Source: Agrocybe praecox
Taxonomy: Eukaryota; Basidiomycota; Agaricomycetes; Agaricales; Agrocybaceae
Assembly: GCA_964017145.1 (NCBI GenBank)
Contig: OZ024850.1
Span: 2,395,618 to 2,459,617, forward strand
Length of the DNA stretch: 64,000 nucleotides
Reading direction: 5' to 3'
Part shown: positions 1 to 13,094 of the stretch, one piece after another
How positions within the stretch are numbered: the stretch's first letter is position 1
Layout of the letters: each line of letters starts with the position of its first letter
Translations under genes and position numbers: made by a program
Notes under the pieces: generated by a model
Database searches by the model: none
Seen by the model: only the letters and a program-made list of their open reading frames with translations
Told to the model about the DNA's origin: nothing

Positions 1-2243
1 GTGGTCTCTTTCGTCATTGTGGCGAGATACTAAAGCATCCCTCTAGGATGTTTATAATTGCCATCCTCTCGACAATATCTATCGGTCTCCAGAACTACCT
101 GTTCGCAAGTTCAGCATCTGTTCTTACTGCCAGACTTCGTTCCCTCAGCTTCAAGGCCATGCTTCGTCAAGACAGTAAGTTGTGTTGGCAGACGGACTTC
201 GAGGCATACTAACATACCTCTTCTTTCTAGTTGAGTTCTTTGACAGGGATGAGAATAGCGTCAGTCTACCTAGGCTTTTCATATTCAATTGCTAACATGT
301 CTCTGATATATAGACCGGTAGTCTGGTTGCTCAACTCAGTGATAACCCCCAAAAGGTCAATGGTTTAGCGGGCATCACCCTTGGTGCTATCGTACAAAGT
401 ATTGCCACTTTGATCGCTGGGTCGGTCCTTGGCTTGGTCTTCATCTGGAGGGTTGCCCTCGTCGGTATTGGTAAGAAAACAAGTGTTATTTTATGAGCGC
501 TTGACTGAAATATACATTTATCTTAGCTTGCACTCCTCTTTTGGTCTCCACTGGTTATATTCGCCTAGTCAGTATACCTCGTTCTTGGCGATTCTTTCGC
601 AAGTATTGACGGTTCTTTGCCAGCGTGTTGTTGTGCTAAAAGATCAAGCCAACAAAAAAGCCCACGAAGACTCAGCCCAATTGGCCTGTGAAGCTGCCGG
701 ATCTATCAGAACTGTAGCTGCCTTGACTAGAGAAGAGGATTGCCTTCGCCTTTACAGCGAAAGTTTGGAGGAGCCCCTACGCCAATCGAACAGGACAGCC
801 ATCTGGAGTAATGGATTCTACTCATTCTCCCAGGCAATTGTTTTCTTTGTCATCGCCTTGATTTTCTGGTATGGTGCTACCCTCGTGTCAGAATTCAAAG
901 CATCGACCTTCCAATTCTTCGTCGGTCTCATGGTTAGTCATCAATTGCTTCTGGATTTTCTTTGGCTTATTATTTCTCCAAAAGAGTACTACCTTTGGAG
1001 CTATCCAAGCTGGAAATGTGTTCTCTTTCGTGCCTGATATCTCTTCGGCCAAGGGAGCTGGTTCAGACATTCTCAAGCTCCTGCAGTCTACTCCAGAAAT
1101 CGATGCCGAGTCGGCCGAAGGCAAAACCATCGACACAACCGCTATCAAAGGCCATATCCGTTTTGAAAATATTCATTTCAGATACCCTACTCGCCCCGGT
1201 GTCCGTGTGTTGCGCGATCTTTCTCTTGAAGTACATCCTGGCACATATGTCGCCATTGTCGGTGCCAGTGGATCTGGAAAGAGTACAACGTAAGTATTTT
1301 ATTGATCATGAGTTTGTTGCACGTTTTGAAGTTCGTCGCATTTGCTAGGATCCAACTGATCGAACGATTCTACGACCCTCTCGCTGGTGACATCTACGTG
1401 AGTCAATTTGCTCATCTTCGATTTTGGTGAAACTGAGTTTGCCACGTTAGCTTGATGGCGAACGGATTAGCGACTTGAACATTCAAGAATATCGCAAACA
1501 GTTGGCTTTGGTGTCCCAAGAACCCACACTATATGCTGGAACTGTCCGATTCAATATTCTTCTCGGTGCAATCAAGCCTCAGTCCGAAGTAACACAAGAG
1601 GAGATTGAGGACGTTTGCCGCAAGGCCAACATTCTAGAATTTATCCAAGGATTACCCCAGTAGGTTGAGATATGTTTATGGCTTTTCTATGTATTCTGAC
1701 CTACCTTCTACAGAGGCTTTGACACCGAAGTTGGTGGTAAAGGCTCGCAATTATCTGGCGGTCAGAAGCGTGAGTCTCCACAGTTAGTCTGTGGATCAAA
1801 AATATGTCTGAACAGTTTCATAGAACGTATCGCCATCGCCCGCGCATTACTGCGCAACCCTAAGGTTTTATTGTTAGATGAGGTATGTGACTCGAATGCT
1901 CCTTTTTGCGCTCATCGATTGACTTGTTGCGAATCTCAGGCAACCTCAGCGCTAGATTCGAACTCAGAGAAGGTCGTCCAGGCTGCTTTGGATCAAGCAG
2001 CGAAGGGCCGTACCACGATTGCGATTGCTCATCGGTTGTCTACAATCCAGAATGCCGACCGAATGTATGTTGCTTCTTCATCGTTGCTATGGTGCAACGT
2101 GTTTTACTCACCTCGTTTTATCAAACAGTTACTTCATCAAAGAAGGAAAAGTCAGCGAATCTGGCACGCACGATCAACTGCTTGCAAAACGCGGCGACTA
2201 CTACGAGTTTGTACAGCTGCAAGCCCTAAGCAAACGCGAATAG
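1..2243 (+). CDS. ABCB-type ABC transporter, C-terminal half (partial at left edge)
   Basis: ATP-driven exporter of the MDR/Ste6 (ABCB) type, expected in the plasma membrane or an internal membrane. The window starts inside the gene, so only the second transmembrane domain and second nucleotide-binding domain are present, split over roughly ten short exons. Seen: transmembrane exons between about 50 and 1050; Walker [11 protein letters not shown] at about 1258-1290; a Q-loop exon around 1495-1530 ([20 protein letters not shown]); signature LSGGQ at about 1755-1770; Walker B followed by DEATSALD across the intron at about 1882-1940; H-loop [10 protein letters not shown] near 2025-2055. The last exon reads [13 protein letters not shown] and stops with TAG at 2241-2243. 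All catalytic motifs of NBD2 look intact. The substrate cannot be read from the sequence; drug efflux (Pmd1-like) and mating-pheromone export (Ste6-like) are both possible. The family call is firm. Confidence 0.93.
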
Positions 2244-2692
2244 ATGGGAACCAGACGCATGTTTCCCCCGGATTCTTGATGTATACCTAACGTATTACGA
2301 CTACGAGCCTGATACCTGCATTGCCATACCCTAACCATATTTTGTTACTTGCAATTACTTACAGCGAACTTGTTTGGCACTCATTAATATAGACAATATA
2401 ATAGTAGACATGCTCATACCATGAGGCAGAAGTGCAATACCTAATGGTGCAAGGAGACGTATATAACACAGTGCTAGTGGCAGTCGGCCTTTCACTGTCA
2501 ATGGTCAAAAAAGCGAACCAGAGGGTTGTGATTGTCGGGGAAGGACTGGGAGTACTGAACGGCCTCGTAGGAGAAGTTTCCCACGAGGGCAATGATGGAC
2601 TGGGAGACCACGTGGCCAGCCAGTTCTTGAGTCGGCACTCACACCTTCTCAATCAGCACATTCTCTCTCCTCCTCCTCTTACCCGCCCAAAA

Positions 2693-4074
2693 ATGTCTGT
2701 ACAACTCAATCCCAGCAATTCCCTTGGCTTTCGAAGTACTCATTTTCTTTGTACCTTATATCTGATCATCTACTCACATCCTCCAAGGACCGCTAACCAC
2801 TCTCGTTAAACGGTCATTGACCATCACCAATAACAACAACCAGCCTGTGGCCTTCAAGGTCAAGACCACCGCTCCAAAGGTGTGCGGGACTAGCTTCGGT
2901 TCTCCTACCTCTTATTCAACTCTTTCCTCAGCTATATTGCGTGCGGCCTAACTCAGGCCGAGTCGAACCAGGGGAAAGCGTCGATGTTTCTGGTTCGTCT
3001 CTGTTTTGGTAATATTTAAGCTGTGTGTTCTCATATTGCTTTGCTAGTCATGTTACAGGCTCTCAAAGAAGAACCTCCCTTGAACACCAAATGCAAGGAC
3101 AAGTTCCTTATCCAAAGCACTATCATTACCCCAGACAAGGAGAACTTGGCTCTTCATGACCTGGTAAGGAGTCTACTTGCACTTTAATAATTCATTTTAA
3201 TTTTCTTTCATTATCCGTAGTGGGCTAGTCCAGATGTAAACGAAGAGGGCAAAGTTTTCCAACAGAAGCTTCGGGTGACTTACTTACCGGCTGAAGGGGA
3301 GAGACTCGATGAAGAGGATGAAACAGCTATCCAGCCACCGCTTCCTGCTGCACTCAATGGTTCGGTGCGTATATGTTTTCGATTATATGATATCTATCAT
3401 CTGACTGTTCTCTCGTGTTTCTTTAGCAATATGGCACTGTTCGTCAGGCTCCAGCTAATGGCCACTTCTCCTCTCTAGATGACCACGACACCCTCAACCA
3501 ACAAGATCACCAAGAAAACCGTTCACATTCTCCTGCCAATGACTATGTGCAGCGCGAACCGTCCTATGATGCTGAGCAACAACAAGAACAAGTTCCCGTC
3601 ATAATTGCCCATCAACCATCACCACCTGCGCCAGCAGTTCCCCTTCCTGAAGATACCAGCGCCGAGCAGGAATATCATCCTGTTCCTGTTCCCGAACCAT
3701 CAGAGCCTGTAACAACTCAGGAAAAGACATATGAACGATCCGCTGCGCCTGCGCCCGCACCTGCTCCTCCTGCCCCTGCCGCCGAGCCCATCTACATTAC
3801 ACGCGAAAATCCCATCAATGAAGAACTTTACGCCAAATTCAATCGTGCGCAAGAGGAAATCGACCGTTTGAAAGCTCAGATCGCAGAATTAGCAGCACCG
3901 CCTCCCTCCGAATTGCGCAGGCGAACTAGAAAACTATCAGATGCTGACAGCACTACGGGATCGGACTTCCAAACTGTGATAGAAGATATCCCAGTCCACC
4001 AGGAAGGAGTCCCTCTCCAGGTTGTTGTCATCGTTGCCCTTGGTGTCTTTGTCACCACCTATCTTTTCTTCTGA
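2693..4074 (+). CDS. VAP/Scs2-type ER membrane protein (MSP domain)
   Basis: Vesicle-associated-membrane-protein-associated protein. It is anchored in the ER and recruits FFAT-motif lipid-transfer and phosphoinositide proteins to membrane contact sites. The start MSVQLNPSNSLGF is followed by several short exons that rebuild the major sperm protein fold. They include QPVAFKVKTTAPK (about 2836-2880) and LYCVRPNSGRVEPGESVDV (about 2930-2990), which are hallmark VAP strands that form the FFAT-binding face. A long Pro/Ala/Glu-rich linker (3540-3800) precedes a coiled-coil segment (EELYAKFNRAQEEIDRLKAQ, about 3820-3880). A C-terminal transmembrane anchor (VVVIVALGVFVTTYLFF) ends directly at the stop. 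This layout is the usual VAP topology, with a tail anchor and cytosolic MSP domain. The gene lies 449 bp downstream of the transporter. Exon 1 is only about 43 nt, which is common for this lineage. Confidence 0.9.
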
Positions 4075-4440
4075 TTACTATAATATTTTGGCACTATTTA
4101 TTATTTTTCCCAAGGACAGTGACATGAAAGTACAGCCTTTCCGTTGAGATTCCTATCGCGCATCCCACCTATATCAACTTTCCCTTTCTCAGCTTGATTA
4201 TTCATTATATCTGACCTTCTTTCTTTTCTGATTTTCCCTCTTTCTTTCCTTTACTTTCTGTTGCTTTAAACACTCTCACGGTCTGAGCAAGGTATTCGTG
4301 GTTTCTGCTCCTATTCCCTCCTTTCCTTTGTGTTTGTAACCTTTCGTACAACAATATACATACTTAGAACTACCCGGTTGTAACTTGTGTGATGGTGCTA
4401 TTCTGTTGAAGCGGGGAAACAGTGGTAATGATGACGTATT
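4075..4440. other. Convergent intergenic spacer
   Basis: 3' flanks of the VAP gene and the CE16 gene. It is pyrimidine-rich on the plus strand (4200-4265). No open frame or repeat was recognised. Confidence 0.6.
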
Positions 4441-6011
4441 TCAGGATTGTGCAAGCAATTGTGCATTGATCGCTTCCGACAACAATTTATGAACTCGCTC
4501 GGTTGGATGTCCGCTATCTAAACACGGCGGCCGAAATGAAAGGGATATATCAGAAATCCCGTAAGCAAAGAATTGTCTTTATCGTGAAGGATTTCACTCA
4601 ACTGAACCAGAAAAAGCCCTCCGGATTGATGCACGTACAAAATCTATAAACGATTTCCGGTAAAACATTGCATTAATGGAAAGGTCCCCGAGGCCGTTTC
4701 ATCTCTCTAGAATGAATACGCACCCAGTAGTATTACTGAACCCAAAAGGCAGTGGGTTGTCGAGCACGGCGTTAAACCATGAATATGCATCAAACGTTAT
4801 AACGGTAACGTCTGTGGAATAAGACGGATGGTGTCAATGAGGCAAAAAGAAAAAATGTATGTTAGACTTTTAGAAAGCCCCTAACCTGGGTTCACGGCTT
4901 CAAAGGCCGCTATATGCCTGTCTAAGATTGTGTTAAATTCCTGTATGTGCGTTTTGATAAGGGCTGCCTTTGTGGGGCTTCCCAGGCTGGCAGGCGACCG
5001 TTCTTCAGGGGGCACATTGAGGAAGAGGTGTGTATGAAGCCCACGATCGGTGGCTGCTTGCTGTGTGGGCGGCATGCGTTGCAATGAGGTATGTGTGTAT
5101 GGATCGAGATCTTCTTGTCAGACACGAAGCCTAGCGTAACTGACAGGGCGGCCACGCACCACGGCATTGAAGTAGGAGTTCATTTCAACTTCCCAGAATG
5201 CATTGAAATCTGTGATCTGGTGCAAGATATTTCAGTCGAGGGGGTGATTTATTTTAGAGAAGAAGCGCTCTTACGGTGGAATTTGTGACTGTGTCTCCTG
5301 TATCGTTGATCCCAATCCACCAGGTTGTCAATGTTTGAGCTACAGGATGAGGAATGATGTCGGCCGCGAACTGAATCCATTGGTTGACCTGGTCCACGAG
5401 AGGGATCGTAAAATCGTGGTGAAGTGGTAACCTTCATTTGAAGGACATGGGCAGTCACAAATACGGGAAACTGGGTGGTACTTACAGGTTTCCGTCGATA
5501 TCTGCGCCTGCAAACGCAAAATTCCACAGTTGTTTCTCGCATTGAGACGGTCTACCTTGGAAACAACCTGTCAAAAATTCAAGCTGCAGTAGCGGTTTTG
5601 AGGGTAGTGCTCTAAAATATGAGTTTTCGGGTTCTTACCCAGTTCGAGCCTTCAGAGCTAGTCTGGAAAAATTTGAGCATTGAAAAAAGTCTGTGGGCTG
5701 AAATCTGATTTACTCACATTTTTGGGTATGATTTCGTTTGTCAAAAGCTGTGAAGATGTAAAAGAGAAATCTAATGCATCTCCGATAAAGCTGGGAGTAA
5801 ATCGAATGCATGAGATCGATATCTATGAAACATGGAGTGCGCAGTAGCACCTGAAGTTCGCATGTCCTTGTGTGCCTTGAACAAATGAGTAGGAGTCTCC
5901 GAATGAATGGATAAATTTAATGCGATTCCAGTCGAACTTGGGTCTTTTTTGAGGAAGCCCAAAAGCAACAGAGAACAAAGAAATGGCAAGGAGAGAACCT
6001 TTAAGTTTCAT
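4441..6011 (-). CDS. Secreted carbohydrate esterase family 16 (SGNH/GDSL) acetylesterase
   Basis: Secreted deacetylase of plant cell-wall oligosaccharides (CE16 family). The start at 6011 gives a signal peptide, MKLKGSLLAISLFSVAFG. Block I follows (FIHSFGDSYS) with the nucleophile Ser, and block III GINDTGDT lies near 5290-5320. Further on come the family segment LFLNVPPEERSP (about 5010-5045), VTVITFDAYSWFNAVLDNP, the short exon GFCTCINPEGFFWF, and the terminal exon NSGHPTERVHKLLSEAINA with the catalytic His. The usual Asp of the DxxH block is Asn here (NSGH), which I recall as common in agaric CE16 proteins. The last three exons (4441-4850) are short and easily missed. An apparent stop at 4881 lies in an intron that begins GTTAGG. 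The gene is divergent from the superoxide dismutase gene. The family call is firm; internal splice sites between 5040 and 5800 are approximate. Confidence 0.85.
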
Positions 6012-6500
6012 GGTGTGCAGTAAAGCGTCCAGATGGAAATTTCTTGCATCTTTTAAGGGTTCAACGAGGCCATATCATATGATAGGTTTCTCTTCAAAAG
6101 AAGAATCCATCGACGGTCCGCTTGAATATTGTGTGTTCTTTTATCCGTAGGAGTCCGTAGACCAAAAAGAGGAGAGATTTCGCGACCCAAGTTGTGCCTA
6201 GTAAGTTGTTTCAACTATGATGAATTCCAGAAGCCATATTACTGGTATACTTGATACCGAGGCTCAAAAATCAACGGGAGAAAAGTGAACAAAGGCACAG
6301 GCTGCATCTATAAAAATTGCGGATACGTAGTGATTGTTTGTAACGAAAGCCGGATCGTCGAAGCCGTCAGAAAGTCTCCCACCGGCACCGCTTGACACCC
6401 CTACCGCAATGGTGATGTCGAAGCAGAGACGTTCCCATAGCCCGCAACTCCTTGACTCTTTCCAATCACTATCGAACTTGATTTAGACTAAATATTTCAA
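6012..6500. other. Divergent promoter region, CE16 esterase / superoxide dismutase
   Basis: 489 bp between two divergent start codons. No additional gene, repeat or clear TATA box was seen. Confidence 0.55.
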
Positions 6501-7389
6501 ATGGACCATAGGAAGCCACAATCGTCCTCAAGGCCTTGGTTGGTCGGTTTTGCTATTCTGGCCTCGGTGTTTCTTGGATACAAAGTGTTCTTCCATGACA
6601 CGCCTTTAAATGTCAATAGTGTGAGCTAGTCTTACCTCTTCAAGTGAACTCGGATGTCTAGATATCTTTCCTGCTTCGGTATACTTAGGCTATCGTTGTA
6701 TTGAGCGGAGATTCCTCGGTAACAGGAACCGTCACCTTTAAGCAACCCTCGCCTGGTAAACAAGTCGTAGTGACTGGATCAATTCGCGGACTCACTCCAG
6801 GTGCACTGCACGGGTTTCATGTGCAGTAAGCTCAAATTCCACATGAAAAATGAAGATGATAGCCTGGGAACTTAACCAATACTTACAGCCAATCTGGTGA
6901 CTTGAGTGGGGGTTGTGCTAGTGCTGGACCCCATTATAATCCCTTTGGCAAAACCCATGGTGCCCCAAGTGCTGCAAATAGACACGTTGGTGATTTGGGT
7001 AACATAGAGGCTGATCAACAAGGCGAAGCAAAATTTGTCTTGACCGATGGTCTTCTTTCCCTCAATGGGCCAACCTCGATTATTGGGTATCTATATTCAT
7101 AATGGTCATAAGTTTTTGACGGCACTTATCGTAACACCTATTTTTTAGACGCTCCGTGGTACTTCATGCAGTCAGTGAACACAATCTTTTCAAGTTTAAC
7201 GTTTACATCGGCACATTCTAACTTTGATCACTAATTAATAGGGCACGGATGACCTTGGCTTAGGTGGAAACGAAGAATCTCTCAAAACAGGGAACGCAGG
7301 AGCTCGTGCAGCATGTGGGGTCATCGGTTTGTGCCTCTAACGTCGTTGATAGATTAATGCTTGACAAATTTCGATCAGGTCTATCCTGA
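6501..7389 (+). CDS. Membrane-anchored Cu/Zn superoxide dismutase
   Basis: Converts superoxide to hydrogen peroxide and oxygen. After [12 protein letters not shown] there is one hydrophobic segment ([19 protein letters not shown]) that should act as a signal anchor, so the enzyme probably faces the secretory lumen or the cell exterior. Metal ligands are in the expected order: HGFHV (about 6812-6826), [12 protein letters not shown] with RHVGDLGNI (about 6930-7007), and VVLHA near 7155-7168. The disulfide cysteines ([13 protein letters not shown] and ACGVIG) are present. The last exon is tiny. An intron at 7327-7378 (GTTTGT...CAG) splits the GGT codon, and GT CTA TCC TGA gives the standard ending VIGLS at 7389. 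Unspliced reading gives a non-standard end, VIGLCL. The family call is firm; the location is inferred from the hydrophobic N-terminus. Confidence 0.9.
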
Positions 7390-7584
7390 TGTGTTCAAAT
7401 TCAGTCATGGGTCGTGAATGCGTATTATACATGATATGCAATTATATGATGTTTGTATGAGTAATCCGAGAGCAAGGGGTATCATAGCTCCAGTTTCCAC
7501 GAGCTAAGGAAGGGATTGGCAAGAGAATCCCGGACTTAATACAACAAGTGTTCATTCTGTGTTCATTCCATTTCAGTATCGTTA

Positions 7585-10500
7585 TCATGTCGTCTTCTTA
7601 AACATCCACGATGTTAACCAAGATTTTGTACTTTGAGTTTGGTGCGCTTCAGCAGTCTCTTCTTGGATCCTTTCCTGCAACGCCTGTCTTTCTTCTTCCA
7701 GGATTTCATGGAAGATGGCCTGAGACGCAGATACATTCTGCCCTCTACCCATTTTAGGAGGAAGCGATAGTTGAGAAGCGGACTTGTTCGCGGCAATGAA
7801 TTCGGCTTGTGCATGAGCGTCTGGACGAATACCAAATTCATCGGAAGAGTAGGGATGCTGTATAGGCGAAAAGGGTACTTGAAGTGTTGTCATCATAGAA
7901 GCTGACCTCGGACGGCCAGCGCTTGGTGCACCGTTGGAATAGGAGTGATAAGACAACCCAGATTTATCAAGCACGGAAGGACGCCGTGTGCGTACCGACC
8001 TGGCGTCCAAACTTGCTTTATCGCTCCCACCACCCGTCTTCCGCGTAAATACTGACGACTTGCGATACTTCAGAATTGCATGATCAATGTCCGGTTCTCT
8101 TGCCTGTACGCGTCTGGCGATGATAGGCGGCAGTTCAATTTCTTCTGTACCGTTGATTTCTGGGTTCAAAGACGCCGCACGCATGGATGTGAGATCGTTC
8201 TCGGATTGGTTTGCTCTCCTCTCAGGACTTTCCGATATCTCGTCAGGAGACGAGGATTCCCTGACACCTAGCCAGGTACCTAAGCGGCCAGCTGATGGTT
8301 CCACTGGAATGGCGACTTTCAGTTCGACTGTATCATCCAGGTCGAGGATCCCAGCAGGGTTCCGAGGCAACCACAATACATTATTAATTGTCCTCGTGTA
8401 GAAAGGATTGTCATAAGGCAGATCGATGGTGGATTGGTCATCCCATGGTACTGGGGGAAGGTGAGAAACGACTGGACCTGATGAGTCAAGATCAGCATCC
8501 AGGTTTTGGACGGTATTCTGTATTCGTTGAGAAGCAGGGGAATTCCAAGGAAATTCGTCCTTCTTTGATGGGCCACCCAGTAGTCGTATGGTTGGAGTAA
8601 GCACAGACGGTTCCAAGGCTTTTGTCATAGGCTGTGGTTGCGTTAAATCCGAGTCTTTATGAGGACCAAAAGGATTCGGTAGCCGGTGTTGTGCGCGACC
8701 ACCCCTTCGGTTTATTGTGGCATACGAGAAATCGACCCATGCTGGCATTTTCCAAGTTAGCGCTTGCGCTCGCGAGTGTAGACTACTCAGGGTTTCGCCG
8801 ACATGACGTTGAGGCGCATCAACCCACTCTTGTTCTGTTTCTCCGCCACTATTCGATGATGTAGTCCGACGTCCGTTACATACGATATCGGCTTCTAGGA
8901 CATCATCACGTTCATATTGTGCTCGTACCATTCGGGTCATCCTGTGCAAGGTCAATCAATATTTTTGGCAGACTGATATATCTGAGAGTTCATCTTACAC
9001 TAGTTTCATGAGAACGGTTATAATGATCAAGCATGCAGCGAGTCCCACGTTGACCGTTTTCTTGAGTACAACCATATATGCGAGGAAGACGGCCTGTCGT
9101 TGTGTTGTAAATAATTGTACTTTATCCACCCAATTAACAAAAACAAACCTGAGATAGTACTAGACCTATACAAAACAGTCAGTATAGTACACTTGAAAAT
9201 GACAAGAAGAAAGGATCACCATCTAAACTATATCTGATAATCCGAATGAGTAGCCATCGACCATCAGTTTCATAGTTTTTCGCGTATACATGAATAAGCT
9301 TTCAATAGGGTCAGATATGGTCCATAAATTACTGAAGTAAGTGTATTTACCTGATTTTTGACAACACCTATAAAGTGTGATAAGTTTCAAGACGCATAGT
9401 GAAGTGATATGTGGACACACCAGACTCAATAAAGAAATAAAATGTGGCGAAAGGTAGCACGAAGGGATTGAGTACCGAGAACAAGAGCAAAACATGGATC
9501 ACAAGCATATGATTGGGCAACCAATCTACGCCCACATTAGATAAGGCACATTGAAGAGGAAAGAAAGATGCAAACAGTAAAAGTTGAACGTTCGTGGACG
9601 GATACCAACAGCACGTTTGCGTCTAGGAAAAAGAAAGAGAAACGAAGATAAGATATTCTGAATCTGGGATAAGTCTTGAGTGGCAAGACATACGGTGTGA
9701 CTTGACGTGAGGTTTTAGGATAGAGGATCAATGGCAACTATACTAAAGTAAGTCTCCTTTTTTTGAGAAATGAGTTGAGACTGAATACATACACCGACTA
9801 AAATTAAGATCAACTGTCAGCGAGTGCTTGTGCGAATGTATCGAATACACTCACGCAAGGCTAATTCAAACCCTCCATGCATAGCAGTCGTGAAAATTAC
9901 TAACGAATATTAGAATGCGATGTTTACAAGAACTAGAAATGCACTTACACCATCCTACATAGAACGGTCCTGCGGTCGGGAAACTCGATGCGACTACTGT
10001 GATCAAGTCAGGTCTAGCAGTAGACCGGAAAGCATTCAAGAACGATTGTAAAGCAGCTGTACCGACACAAAAGAAAACGAGGACGTTGACAATGAGGAAT
10101 TTATAGTACCTCGTCATGATGAGGTCGTGAAGGGTAGACAAAGTCGGTATCGTATGGGCTTTTTTGGCGATCAGCAGAAGGATGAGTGGGATAAGGAGTG
10201 CCAGAAGAGCGACCAACAGGGTAGGGATGAACGATTGAAGGACTTCACTCTGCCACTCGTGACGTTCTAGATATCGTTTCTACACGACGTTCTTCAACTA
10301 ATGCTCGATTACAGGATTTAAAATTGCTCACCAAGCTTGGCCAAAACAAACTGATATTTTGGATAGAGACCAAACCAACCAGAAGAGAGACAGGGAAAAG
10401 CCAAAACAACGTGAATGCCCTTTTAGTTTATTTAGTTTATTTCGACATGAGACAGTGGAGATAATCTTACCAAACTCCTAAGTTCACAACCCAGTCCTTA

Positions 10501-12692
10501 ACGAACTAGAAAAAATCGTTTAACATCAGATACTTTCTCACTCAGTGGTTGGCATCGCACCTCTCCTCTATACGTAGTTTTCATTACCCGTATCCAATCT
10601 ATATCATGGTATGCCGGTGCCATTGTTACCAGACACGCAAGAGGATTGTTGGGATGGACGGCTAGGTATTTGCATGCCCGTCTTGCATCCGCTGGGTCGG
10701 TAAAGGTGACAAAGGCTGTTGAAACAGGATCGTAGTCACTAACTGCTTTGGCACGATTTTCGGTAATAAGGGAGGTCAACAGGTTGAGTTTCGCTGTGTA
10801 GTAGTCGATGGACGGAACAACTTTTCCTCGGAACAGGTGGCTTAGGTTGACAAGGGGCTGATAGGCGTCGAGACTAGTCCTTGGTAAAGACAGCAATGCA
10901 TCCCATATCGTCTCCTGCGCATCATTGCGGTCCTTACTAAATGATAAGGGTGGATAGGCGTTGACGGGAGAATCTGAATGGTCAGAATCGTCCGACGAAT
11001 GAGGTCGAAGTCTTTTGAAAGCCTGTCGAGATGTCTTGGAAACTGCTTTCTTAGACCTTGTGGATAAAGAACGCCGCGTGCCAAATTCTTCAACGAATGG
11101 GCCGAGTACTTCGATGAGTTCCTCCATGCGCTCTTCTTCATCCAAAGTACCTTCGCCATTTACTTCTCCACATTCAGGATCCACTGCTTGCGACCTTCGT
11201 TTCTTGATTACTTCCATAGTTTTCGTTGGGCCTTGCGCAATGGGTTTGTGGGCAGTCTTCCGTTCGATCGCAGCTTTGACGGCCAATAGAGCTTTGTTCG
11301 CCAGTTTAATGTGTGCCGTTTCCAGGAGGACAAGTATTTCTTCTCGACGTTCCAGCAATGAAGCAAGTTCTGTCATCTTTCGCGCAATGACAACGCGTTC
11401 GATTTCTGGAACATCAAGGACTTTCCCAGAAGGTGACTTCCTCCCCTTAAGTTTTCCCTCTGTTCCATCTTCCGAATATGTTTCGAGATCATTACGACTA
11501 ATCAATGGAAGACGGGAGGGGATCCGCTTGGCCCGGTTAAATAAAAAGGCAAATGACTTGTTGAGAAAACCTGGTTGAGTCGAAGAAGTTATACCCATTG
11601 ACGGCTTTTCGACCTTTCGAGACATGTAGTGCTGAAAATATTCCTGAAGATCTTTTTCATTTCTCAAAGATCCAGGAATATTCGTGACCATTATCGTTCG
11701 CAAGCGGATTCCCCTATGTGGCAAGTCCGTCTCGGGAGATGGTACGTCTTTGAATCCATATTGCGGGTGTGGATGCTGATAACAAATGGAAGGATCTTTT
11801 TCCCGTTGACCTCGCGAAAGAGTATCCGCCCGTTTGGCCGCTTCTTCGAGATTACGGGCTCGTAGTTTGAATGCTCCGTTACTTACCCAGAATAATGTTC
11901 CCATCCAGGTTATAGTGAGCCAAAACAGAAGGCATATGTGAATCCATAATAGTGAAAGCCCTGTGGTTGTTCCTACGAGAGACGATATTGAAGCCCTGGT
12001 CATCGACTTTGGCGAAACTGAGTCATCTGAGAATTTGACATGTATAGGGAATAGGATAGGGAAAGTGGTCAAGGTGTGAAGGAGGGAAAACCAAACTGGA
12101 AGCTAAAATTAGATTCGAAGCAGTAGCGTCATTGGAGTCGGAGAGGCTTACAGCACGCTCTGAGAAATCGTATGTATATCGTTGCATCGAGGCCTCGTAG
12201 TTCTCTTAGCTTGTCTTCCGGAAACTTGATAACATGTTTCACCCAAGACAATGGCCAACCAGCTGGGCTCGGTGGAGAAGGATATCTGTGAAAAAGAATT
12301 AATTTGTCAAACAAAAAAAAAAGAAAAGGAATTGGATGCGGGCAGCTTACCTTGCCCATGATCTGCCTTGGTAGAGACTGGAATATAAAGATAGCAAGGG
12401 GGAACATAAGAATGCTTAGAGGATATACAAGAGGATTTTCGCGGGCTTACTATCCAAACTCCCAGGATTCTCTACTGCCAAGCCCCAAATCAGGCTCAGC
12501 CTTTGCCTTTCCCCTTCTCCTCCTCTTCATAAGTTCTTGCGCAGTGACGCATATTGCAGTGAGGCCGAGGGCAATAACAGTTTGATTTATCAAGCCACTA
12601 TATAGGAGTAAGCTAAACCTAGACACCAAGATAATGAGCCATGTAATTAACCTGTAGTTTTTAGAGAATGGCCGGGTCTGAATATCACTCAT
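7585..12692 (-). CDS. CSC1/OSCA-type (DUF221) membrane channel or transporter
   Basis: Calcium-permeable stress-gated cation channel-like protein of the CSC1/Rsn1/Phm7 family, related to plant OSCA and animal TMEM63. The first exon starts MSDIQTRPFSKNY at 12692. It is spliced to SGLINQTVIALGLTAICVTA (first helix), then to GWPLSWVKHVIKFPEDKL and GLDATIYIRFLR. A large exon (10498-12072) holds a transmembrane segment and the long cytosolic domain. That domain includes RLRTIMVTNIPGSLRNEKDL and STAFVTFTDPADARRACKYL, the RRM-like halves typical of the family. The transmembrane core follows in many small exons down to about 9000 (for example 9866-10216, FLIVNVLVFFCVGTAALQSF). The final exon (7585-8955) is a hydrophilic tail of about 450 residues containing NPFYTRTINNVLWLPRNPAG, the conserved tail block of fungal members. 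It ends MFKKTT. Exon joins between 8955 and 10500 are approximate. Family confidence is high; gating and substrate are inferred from relatives. Confidence 0.88.
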
Positions 12693-13094
12693 TCGTGTCG
12701 CAAGAGAGAGGGAATGTGAGACAAGGGTCAGCGAAGGACTTGCATAAGTATAGACAAGAAGGAGCAAGCGTGAAATCAAAACCTCCTAGAATGGGTCCAC
12801 AATGACATGAAATTGAACTTGTAGAATTAGCATCTGATGCACGTGACCTCATAGAGAGCAAATCAAATCCCTCAAAGGCCTGACTCCTGACAGGACTTGG
12901 ACAGACCTGGAAACAGTCGGCCTGACATCGGACTAACTGGCTTCTGCGACACATGCAAGAAGGAGATTGAAGTAACAAAGTACACAAGGCGCAGTACTCA
13001 AATAGTTTGTGCACGAGACCTAATTTACCCGTAGTCAAACTCATTGTTCGCAAGCTATTGGATTTCGGAGAAAATGGTCATATTCTAAAGGATT
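12693..13094. other. Intergenic spacer (CSC1-like promoter, NDUFS4 3' flank)
   Basis: Open frames here are short and unconvincing. It probably holds the CSC1-like promoter and the NDUFS4 terminator. No repeat was seen. Confidence 0.5.

Noticed and set aside
4881..5084. Stop codon at 4881 as the end of the CE16 esterase
   Set aside because: The stop lies in an intron; three further exons restore the catalytic His region.
11015..11578. 187-codon plus-strand open frame opposite the CSC1-like gene
   Set aside because: Antisense shadow of the cytosolic domain; Ser/Arg-rich composition is the complement of the real frame.
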